Below are positions 55,000-64,000 of a DNA stretch of 64,000 nucleotides, piece by piece. Source of the stretch: Pochonia chlamydosporia 170. Its lineage: Eukaryota; Ascomycota; Sordariomycetes; Hypocreales; Clavicipitaceae. The notes below the pieces were generated by a model. That model saw only the letters and a program-made list of their open reading frames with translations, had not been told where the DNA came from and ran no database searches. The DNA is taken from assembly GCF_001653235.2 (NCBI RefSeq), contig NC_035794.1:1178001-1242000 (forward strand), read 5' to 3'. Position 1 is the stretch's first letter. Each line of letters begins with the position of its first letter. The translations under genes were made by a program, and so were the position numbers.

Positions 55000-57900
55000 A
55001 GGTGAGGCTATGCGTAGCTTCATCTTTTGCAGGTGAAGTCAATTCCTGTTGTTCAGGACTGCTCCAGTGGAGCTGAAGCTTCCGTGTGAAAATCAAACCA
55101 TTTTGCTCAGTCGACAGACCAGGTCAGGGCTGATTGGAGTGATGAAAGATGGGATAGGGGAGTTTCATGGAAAGGAAATCTTGGGCATTGAGGTATGATT
55201 GCTTGGTGAGGTGAGCTGTTTGGGTTCGGCGATAGGCTCGGTGGGCCGGTATCTCCCTCCGAGGGTCGGAAGGCCGATTGTGAGATTCGGGGACCGAGCG
55301 GAGGTGAGGGGGTTACCCTGGAGTTGTGGAGGGGTGTGGGGATGTCTGGGGAAAGTCCGTGGATGCATGTACGGAGTTTGGATTGGAATGCATGGTATTT
55401 CGTTGTGGTTGGGATTTGGGAGTTTACTATGGTCGTGGTTGAGTTGGATTTACTTTGCTATGGGGTTGTTGTTTACTACGGTTGAGTGTTGTTTCTTGAG
55501 TGTGCAGTAATTATTGCAAGTTGCACTCTGTCTACTGAATGCCAGTGTTTTGGTGAACTTGAAGCTTGAAACCATTCACTTCTGCGTATAAAGCATCGGT
55601 TCCGAGGTGGAGTGTTTGCGGAACCTATGAATATGCCTTTACAACCTGATACAGAATCAGCGGTCAACCAGAGCTAAACTACGTTTGCAAAACATCAAAC
55701 AAACCTGAATAAATGCCACACGCAAGTCCATGGACTTTTCCCTGGCCAAGAGTCGGAAAGCCACCTTCAACGTAGGCATCAATAAAGCTCCCCGAAGTGC
55801 CGTTTCTCAACATATTGCTCATAACGGACGTTGCTCACACTCCGACGGACCTTCCGGGCCCCCGATGGTTCAAGGTCCAAGGTGAATAGGAACCGCATCG
55901 GAACCGCACCGTTCCATGACGTGCCGCATGAACCCTTGCGGCTGGGCTGTAGGGTGCATTGCAGGTGAGACGGGCTTACGGGGCCAGCCACACACACCAG
56001 ACTCTCTGACAACTCACCACGAGGTTTGGGGTGCTGCTAATCTGGAAATAAAATGAGATGGCTGCTCCACTGGTCCGAAAGTTACCGATGACATGGGTGA
56101 TCGGACTGAGATTTGCTCGATGGTGGATGGTAAATCATTAATTGTGATGTTTATGGTGTGCTTAGATGGTAGTGTACCTCTGCCAAGTGATGACGTTGGA
56201 TAGTCTCGGTGGCACTCTGAGTACAGTGGGAGTTAGGACATTGGCAAACTGGCAAGTGGGATGGCGATTTGACGATCTTGGAGGTGAGTCTTGTCACCGG
56301 GGACGGACTGCCGACCATCGGATCGGAAGGACTTTGGCTAAAACGGAGGAAATGGCAATGCTTCAAGTTGCGGGGAGAATTGAGGGGCAGGGTTTATGGA
56401 GTGAGGCATCTTGTGTGTTTGCCAATAAGAGTTTGGACATTTGTCCTGTTTTGGATTTCCATCGAGATGGACGAAAAAGGCACGGTGAGAACAACGGCCA
56501 ATGTAGTTGACTGAGTGTAGGGGAAGTGTGGAAGCTGAATTGATCCCTGTTGCGGCGATCTACGGAGGATATCAAGTCTTCAGGAGTTCGCATGCTGATG
56601 AGTTGCCCGTGTTTCTTCTGACTCGATGTCTTTGAGCAGTAGACATGGCGATTGGCTTGGAAACACCCAACACGCGTACATCTTGATCAACTGTGAACAC
56701 GGGGATGACACCTACTTCAGGACGCAAGCATGGTATTCTGGAGAAAATGTTTGAGTTGGTGGCCGGGATCGGGGTGGCGCCTTGCCCACTTGATGCTTGA
56801 TGAGTTAGACTTTGCGAATAGTACTGTCTGCTTGGCGGTGCCATTGGTACCATGTCTGTCATGGCAGGATTGTCATAACTTCTGAGTTGTCATGAATGGT
56901 GAATCGAAACCCTGTGACTTTCATCATTGCTGTACATTCCGATGGACAGATTGACAACAATTCATCAACAGTGGCACATGTCTTCGCAAGGTGTGCTGCA
57001 TCATGCCAGCTCCACCACGCCCTGAGTCCCATTTGACGAAATTTAGCTTCCGCACGCCCCTCTGCCCTGAATAGAGAGTCTGGTGTGTTAAAAAAAAAAA
57101 TCCATCAAATGGCGGAAAAGGACGCAAAATCCTTTCCCTTCCCGTGACAGACCCGTTGCAGGGGTGGATTGGAAAAGGGTGATTTGCAGCTCGCTTTGGC
57201 ACATGCAAGTCAGGAAACGCATGTGCGGTGCAGTGCAGTATTACTCCTGTATCACTGTCGTTCAGACTGGATTTCTGGAAACTGAAAAAGGGGACGGGAT
57301 CAGAAGGTGACACCGACGCAATACATGTGCGATTGACGAAATGACGGGATGACAGGCATGGGTCACGCTGCATCTGCAGGTCTGATATTTGGCGAACTGG
57401 ACTGAGCTGGACTGGACGATTGAGTTCACACGTCGTCTATGACGGTATTTCAAATCGCGGAGAAGCCCTAGGATGAAAGGATAAAACATGGGGTAAGGCG
57501 TATTTTCAAACAGAGGTGAGGACGGCAAGACGGATCTAGGAGAACGGCTGGCAGAAGGATTTCACACCGACCACCAGACGTTTGTTGGACGTGTCATCCA
57601 TTAATATGACTATGAGATGCAGACATGCCTAGAGACCAGACGGGTTGTATTAGTCGATGGAACAGTACATGCTGACGGTGAAGGTGCGGAAACCTTGCGC
57701 TTTTAGTGTGATGAGACGCTGTACGGAGTAGCTCACCTTGGGATGAATGGAGAGACGAGAACCGATGAGGATGATCAATACTGCAACTATTGACTGGCTG
57801 GGCTGAACAAGGATGAACTGGGATGCATGGGCGAGATGTGGGCGCCACTTCCACCGGAGGTTTCGACTTGCGCCGGTGGAGACTAAATGTGTGTCGTGAT

Positions 57901-58530
57901 GTGTGCTGGAAGACTCGAGAAGACGGCTGGTTTGACAATGAAATGAGAAGCGTTTGATGGTATTGCTAGTGGTAATGCTGAAGGTAGATCACGTCGAGAT
58001 TCCCAGATGAAAGAGACAAGCTCGAGTCATCATCCATTGCAAACTTTGGCAAGTTCCGCAATTCATCGTGACGGAGCCGCGGACAGGGAAAGCGCGACTC
58101 CATTCAATCCATAGGTCCCACGACTGGCAAGAAGCAGACTGGAACCACAGCCAGGCACAGAAAAGGCAGCCAATACCGAGCAAGGTGAATCCATGGACTC
58201 CAGTGCTGGCACTTGACGGAAAGTGCCATGTCTTTCCTGCACTCCGTATTTTTATTCCAGTCTACTGCATATTTTTCTTGGGTTGTCTTCCCTTGGTCCC
58301 CACACATTCCCCATCCCATCCCTCCGGAGTGGCGCCCATGTCAATCCAAGTCAATCCAAATCAAGGTCAAACTTGGTGAAGATTGAACGGGCCTCCGGTA
58401 CTGGAGACGAGGCGCAAACCCACGGCCCACGAACTAGTTGGTTTCTTGCATGGCAGCCGACCAGCATGACATGACCTTACGGAGCCAAACCAGACAGCTT
58501 ATGCGTGACCGTCAGCCGGAGCTTGGCTTT

Positions 58531-58556
58531 GCTTGCTTGCTTGCTAGCTTGCTTGT
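58531..58556. repeat. GCTT/CTTG microsatellite
   Basis: Repeats of the tetranucleotide GCTT interrupted by one GCTA. Probably slippage-prone; lies upstream of CTF1B. Confidence 0.85.
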
Positions 58557-59119
58557 TGACAATTGTAAAATATAATAGTCCTCCACGCCCCCCGGAGTCA
58601 CGAAACCCACCCCCGGATTTCTGAAGAGACGCAGATTTCTTGATCCTTTTGTAAAATTCGGATCTCTTTTCCTTTGGACCATCTCCCCTCTTTAGTTTTT
58701 CTTGTTTCTTCATCTTGTAGCTTCTTGGTTGAAGCTGCTTTGCACAGCCCAGTTATTTCACACTGGGTACTTGGCACAACGGACAAACGGAAGTTGGATT
58801 GCGTCACTTTTTCACACACAACGACATTATTTGATGGAACGTATTTAATTGGAAATATTTCAATGAGAAATTACGACGACGAATATACCCCTTTGAGAGG
58901 AAAATTTGCGCCTTGAACGACAAAATCTGCTTGGAACGAAATTTCAGCTGCGACAGGAAAAAAAGCTTTGGCAATATTGAAGCATCCTTTTACATTCCAA
59001 CGTCAGCCACATAACCATTGGAAGCCAAAGGATTTGGAACTGCACAACAATTGGGCAACGTTCACATTTACAAGCTGGAATTTTTGACGACATCACAACA
59101 CATTCACAGCCAATTCACA

Positions 59120-62100
59120 ATGGCACCCGAATCATTAAGAGAAGCTTCACCAGCTTCATCACATTCAGACTCTGGCGAGAAATCGAACGGGAAGAAGAGA
59201 AGCAGCACCGACGACACCAATGGCCCCCAGAAAGTTACGAAGCGAAGAGCAGCGCGGGCGTGTGTCTCATGTCGGGCGCGAAAAGTGCGTTGCGATGTGG
59301 TTGAGGGAGCGCCGTGTGGCAACTGCCGTTGGGATAATGTTGAGGTAAGGCATTACACATTCATTGCATGCATTGTTATTGGATGTCTTTTTGCGCCTTT
59401 TGACTTTGTTTTCTGGGTTTGTTTTCTGTTTATTTTGCATTTTGCTGACCAAATTTCCAGTGTATTGTCCAGGAGAGCCGTCGGCGAAAGTAAGTTGCCA
59501 ATTGTCCCGCATCACCGACCCTTGACCCCGGCGACCCCGGAGGCCCAGCGCCCCAGTGCCCCGTTCAGCGGCGTTTGCAGGCCCATACCCGCTCTTTCCG
59601 CTTTTTCCGGGGGTGACTTGCCACTGAGCGCCAGCCATTGTAGTGGCTGTCTAGGCGCGTGGGCTGTCGTTAGTGTGTTCAATGTTCCATGTCAGCAATG
59701 AAGCTGGAGGTGAACGACGAGATGAGCATCTGAGCGGCTCCATGAACCCACGATGATGACGATGCTCCGGGCTCAGATGCAAGTGCAAATTACGACCGCC
59801 TTGGAGATGCCCCATGTCCAATTTCAAAATAGACTGCGCCCTGTTCTGCAGCACTGACTGACCCAATTTTGCTGTTCCAGAAAGAATCTCGTCACGCCCA
59901 GCGCCGTGGGGCAACCCAACGGTTCAGCCGAGGCACAACTGCGCGCCAAAGCCACCAACATGAATGCTGCTGCACCCACAGCTGCATCGACGTCGAACAC
60001 CAGCAACAATGTCAACGTCAACGTCAACTTGGCCACGCCGCCGTTGTCCATCACAAACCCTGACATTGCCCGCAGGACAAGCAGCGTATCTGCTTTCTCA
60101 TCAAACAGTCCCGATGGAGCCGCGCCGTTGTTGCCCAAGAACAGCCTGGACAACCATGTGCCGCACATGCTTTGTAAGTTGAAATTGCCCAAACCTCCAT
60201 GTCCTTTGTTTTGTCAAGTCCGTCCAGTCTGCCGGCCACGGAGAGCTTTTCCCTTTCTGTGAGGTACACCGTCGGTGTGGGTTGGAAGCGCTTCACACCT
60301 CCTCCACCACCTCACCTCGCTTCGCTTGGCAGTGCATGTCGCATCATGATGGCGATTTTGCCAATGCACGGAGTCATGGATGCTCTTGAGCACCGACTCC
60401 CCGCATTGAAATGAGGGCTTCTCCAAATTCTGTGCCCCACATTCTTGGGGACAATTTTTGTGTCAAGCGCTTGTTTGGGGACACCCCACATGATCATCAT
60501 CACGAGTGTGCTTGCATGGTGGTGCTTTTCACATGTGAATTGCATATGCTAGATGCGAAAAAAGGGGTCACACAAGACAGAAGAAAGACCAAGAAGAAAA
60601 AATGAAGAAAAAAAATTGTGACATGGTGACCGGCCGTGTGGACATGGACCGCAATCACAAGCAAGTAAGCTGACCGCAAACCTACAGATCAACGATCCGG
60701 TTATCGCAGTGACAGCATCGCCCTCAGCCAGGTACGTATCCCATTCCCATGACGACCAACCAGATTTTTGTCTGACAATTTCGCAGTCGTCTTATGGAAA
60801 CGGTCGTACTGCCCAGTTCCTAAACTCTCTCGAACTCCCCGATGCCGGATCTCAGCTCCCTGCCTTTGTGAGGCCGCTGCCCTCCAAGATTGCCCCCGAC
60901 GATGTGCAGTATCTCGCTCTCAAGGGCGCCTTGACGCTACCCAATATCACGCTCCAGAATGCCCTGCTGCAATGCTACATTGAGTATGTGTATCCATACA
61001 TGCCGCTGATTGACTTGCACAACTTTTTGAGCATCGTCGATCGGAGGGATGGCGTCAATGGACAGACGAGCTTGTTGCTGTATCAGAGCATCATGTTTTC
61101 TGCGACGGCGTTTGTGGACATGAAGCATTTGAGGGAGGCGGGCTTTCAATCGAGAAAGGCTGCTAGGAAGGCATTCTTCCAGAAGACGAGGGTATGTCAA
61201 GCACAGATTCATGATGGCATGATGGATGGTGATGCTAACCGCACCAGCTGCTCTACGACTTCGACTACGAACAAGACCGTCTCATCCTCGTCCAGGCCCT
61301 CATGCAAATGACATACTGGTACGAAACCCCCGACGACCAAAAAGACACCTGGCACTGGATGGGCGTGGCCATCTCCCTCGCCCACACCATCGGACTGCAT
61401 CGCAACCCCGGGTCAACGTCCATGTCCACGTCGAAGCAGCGGCTCTGGAAACGGATATGGTGGTCCTGCTTCATGCGAGACCGCCTCATCGCCCTGGGCA
61501 TGCGTCGTCCAACCCGCATCAAGGACGAGGACTTTGACGTCCCCATGTTGGTGGAGAGCGACTTTGAAATCCAGCCTCTCTCCGAGAACATCAGCGTTGT
61601 GCCGCCTGAGTGCACACTCCTGCGAGATGTCAACATGCAGCACGAACTGGCGGTGATGTGCATCGCCAAGGCGAAACTGTGCCTTTGCATCAGTCACATG
61701 CTTAAGACGCAGTACTCGGTCCTCATCCGTGACAAGATGAAGCCCGAAAACACCACCAACAGCACCATGATGCTCTTCCCCAACAAGCACATGGACAATG
61801 TGGACAGCGTCAACGCCGTGGACCTCGAGCTCAGTGCCTGGGCAGCCTCTCTTCCGGACGTATGTCAATACCGTCCCCTCAACCCTCTCGACGTGAAAGA
61901 CGGCAAATCCACCATTGCCGTCCAAAGAACCCTCCTCCACATGGTCTACCACACAACCATCTCGGCCCTCCACCGTCCTCAATTCCTCCCCTCATCGCCA
62001 ACCCAAGCGCCCACCACATCCCGCCAGGTCCAGGACATGTCACGCCTGCGCGTCCGCGACGCCGCCTCCCAAATCACCCGCATGGCCACCGAACTACACC

Positions 62101-62915
62101 ACCTCCGCCTCGAGAAGTACCTCCCCACGACGGGCGTCACCGTCATCCTCCCCGCCATGATCATCCACCTCCTCGAGATGAAGTCCCCGTCCAGCCAGGC
62201 CCGGGACCGCGCAACCCGCGGCTTCCGCCAGTGCATGCGTGTCATGGAGAAGCTGCGTGAGATTTACGCCGCCGCCGACTACGCAACCGGCTTCCTGGAC
62301 GCGGCGCTGCGCAAGGCCGCCATCGACATCAACTCCAACAACGTGGGCGCGCAGACCCTCTCCGCCATGAAGATGGACCTGCCTGCTGAGTTTGGCGCTC
62401 AGACTCCTCCGCCGGAGAACCTGCCGTACATGACGGCCTCGGAGTCCCTGTTCCAAGAGAAGCCCAAGACGATCAAAATGCCTATGCTGCCGCCCAATAC
62501 TGTCAACGCTGCTGCTCTTGAGTTGTCGACCAATTCGCCGCCCCAGACGGACTTTGATTCCGCGGATCTGACGCCCAGTGCGAGTGGGCAGTCTGAGGCG
62601 CAGCTCGTGGATTTGGATACCCTTGATTTGGACTTTATGCAGGGCCATGATGAGTTTGATTGGAATGCTGTTGCGGGAACTGAGTTTGACGTCGATCAGT
62701 GGTTGCAGTTTCCGGATGCGAGCGGCAATGGGAATATGAATACTGGTGCTGGTGGTGTTGCGGGTGGTGACGATTTGCAGGGTGTGTTTGCGGATGTGAA
62801 TGCCAGTGCTGCGGCGAGGTTGATGGAGGAGACGCTTGATCTTGCGGCGCTGGATGGCGATGGCGATACGAGTATGGGAGGGGAGGCGGCTGCTCAGTTG
62901 GAAATTAGTGTTTAG
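59120..62915 (+). CDS. CTF1B: Cutinase transcription factor 1-beta-like Zn2Cys6 regulator
   Basis: Six exons: 59120-59344, 59461-59489, 59881-60173, 60688-60731, 60787-61191, 61248-62915; introns of 116, 391, 514, 55 and 56 nt; 887 residues. The zinc cluster spans the first junction: ARACVSCRARKVRCDVVEGA, PCGNCRWDNVE, then C in exon 2 (CIVQESRRR). The C-terminal two thirds form the fungal-specific transcription factor domain, with YEQDRLILVQALMQMTYWYE, DTWHWMGVAISLAHTIGLHR and WKRIWWSCFMRDRLIALGMR, near-identical to the Ctf1/Far family pattern. The acidic tail (DLDTLDLDFMQGHDEFDWN) may activate transcription. Family members (Ctf1, FarA/FarB) induce cutinase, lipase and fatty-acid oxidation genes in response to fatty acids. 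The small exons 2 and 4 fit the frame but rest on splice consensus. Confidence 0.9.
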
Positions 62916-64000
62916 GTTTTTGGTTTTGGTCTGGCGTTGGGATATATAGGATTGGCGTTGTTGGACTATGGGTTATGGGCTGGTAGTCTGAGTATGGTAA
63001 TGAAAAGTAATGAATTGGATGTCATATTGGCTGTCTATGTGAGTGTGTCGTGTTGAGTGGACTGGGCTTGAGACAAACAGGTGTATTTGCGTGTGATGGG
63101 CATCTGAATGTATATAGTAAGATGGTTTGTAAACTTGTCTTGTAGTGTGAATGTCAGAGGATATCTATGAGTTGTATGCTTGAATGGAGAATCTGTTTGT
63201 GGGATAATGGCTTGGCAGTTGTGGTTTCATGGTGATGGAAGGACTTGTAACTTACCCACCGGTTGCTTCACATGAGGATTCTTGACTAATCCTGCGCGTG
63301 GGCGAAGAGTAGGAGTTCCAATCTGATTCGAGATTTTCCTTACTAGGATTGCTCACTTTACTTATTACGCCGGTGGTAAGCTCCTAGAAGGGAGTATAAG
63401 TCATATGCAGTCTATACTTGGGTATTGTCTCATTGAAGCTTACAAGCTCTCGTCATATATTTTCTGCGTATAACCTTCATTTTCTGCTTCACTACGGGTT
63501 TCTCGTTTTATCATATTTCCATTGGGTTTTGTAAAGTGTCCCTCCGGAGGGGGCTATACTCTTTATCTAAAAGGGCTCATAGGGTGTAAGTTTAGTAAGT
63601 TTATACATAGTCCAATCCACGGACTGAGTATGCCCTTGGTACACTTATATCTGCATATGGCGCTGAAGCTCGTCACCTAGATTTCGGGGTGAGTGCATAT
63701 GCAGTTATAATGGGCCGGCCACAGAGGCTTGAGCACACGGCTTGTGTGCGTATGGATAAAGAAGATGCAGTTAAAATATGTGGCTTGCAACATGGCCACT
63801 GCGTGCGGTCACCGCTACAAATGGCCTGCTTACAGCGAGAAGTAGGTCCCAATCGAGTCTTTATACAGCAGCAATAAAGGAACAGTCTACTACTTTACTG
63901 GCCGGTAGATATACCACTTGGTGTACCCAGTAAATAAGTACGAAGGCGAAATGGATATGTCAAGTTTGCAAACCATCCCCTCGGCAATATTACGTTTAGG
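62916..64000. other. Intergenic right end of window
   Basis: AT-rich 3' flank of CTF1B and beyond. No gene, repeat family or RNA gene was recognised up to the window edge. Confidence 0.5.

Larger units (their letters stand above)
54342..59119. other. Gene-free interval of 4.8 kb upstream of CTF1B
   Basis: No supported coding sequence. It has short direct repeats at 54972-54999 and 58531-58556, and one TACGGAGTA copy at 57722-57730. It probably contains the extended promoter and leader of the CTF1B gene; long upstream regions are usual for fungal regulators. Confidence 0.5.

Noticed and set aside
1..64000. tRNA, rRNA, CRISPR or transposon genes
   Set aside because: No B-box-bearing cloverleaf, rRNA block, spaced repeat array, or transposase/reverse-transcriptase motif was found by eye on either strand; a tRNAscan or RepeatMasker run could still find small ones.

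Overview
This window looks like nuclear chromosomal DNA of a filamentous ascomycete, probably a Sordariomycete of the order Hypocreales. The evidence is short spliceosomal introns (mostly 45-100 nt, GTRNGT donors, CTAAC-like branch points), fungal-type Zn2Cys6 regulators, a cutinase transcription factor 1-beta (CTF1B) orthologue, fungal Dsc1 and Pga2, and long gene-poor intergenic stretches. The species cannot be named from the sequence alone. I see no transposon ORFs, tRNA, rRNA or CRISPR array.

Layout. 1-1356: 5' part of an ABCC-type multidrug transporter running off the left edge. 1857-2177: an imperfect tandem duplication. 2515-4196: an active-site-intact rhomboid protease. 7212-7775: a small two-helix membrane protein. 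11414-13543: a Zn2Cys6 factor. 13886-24000 is dense and mostly housekeeping: the Dsc1 RING E3 ligase, a heat-shock-factor-binding protein, an ERp38-type protein disulfide isomerase ending in KDEL, mitochondrial EF-Tu, and an MCT-type MFS transporter. 24792-31220: Pga2, a large SR-rich nuclear-type protein, and ribosomal protein uL4. About 31.2-40.4 kb is gene-poor: a small secreted cysteine-rich protein, a small membrane protein, an FAD monooxygenase, an orphan ORF and a kinase-like gene, with several short dispersed palindromes between them. 40409-44320: a 1303-residue acidic protein with a C-terminal Pot1/Cdc13-like OB-fold. 45598-46619: a cysteine-rich GPI-anchored surface protein. 51681-54341: NAD-malic enzyme. 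59120-62915: CTF1B, preceded by a 4.8 kb intergenic region.

How genes relate. Several genes between 2.5 and 25 kb act in membrane or ER protein homeostasis (rhomboid, Dsc1, HSBP1, ERp38, Pga2). Malic enzyme and CTF1B both bear on carbon and lipid metabolism, but nothing in the sequence shows that they are co-regulated.

Reading-frame quality. Three conserved genes (Dsc1, mitochondrial EF-Tu, the kinase-like gene) each carry one small indel that breaks an otherwise excellent frame. For Dsc1 and EF-Tu this points to sequence or assembly error rather than gene decay. I found no clear previously undescribed multi-gene system. The most unusual items are the dispersed intergenic palindromes, the architecture of the Pot1/Cdc13-like protein, and the lineage-specific small ORFs at 32-37 kb. 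Splice sites were chosen by eye from GT/AG, branch point and family fit.
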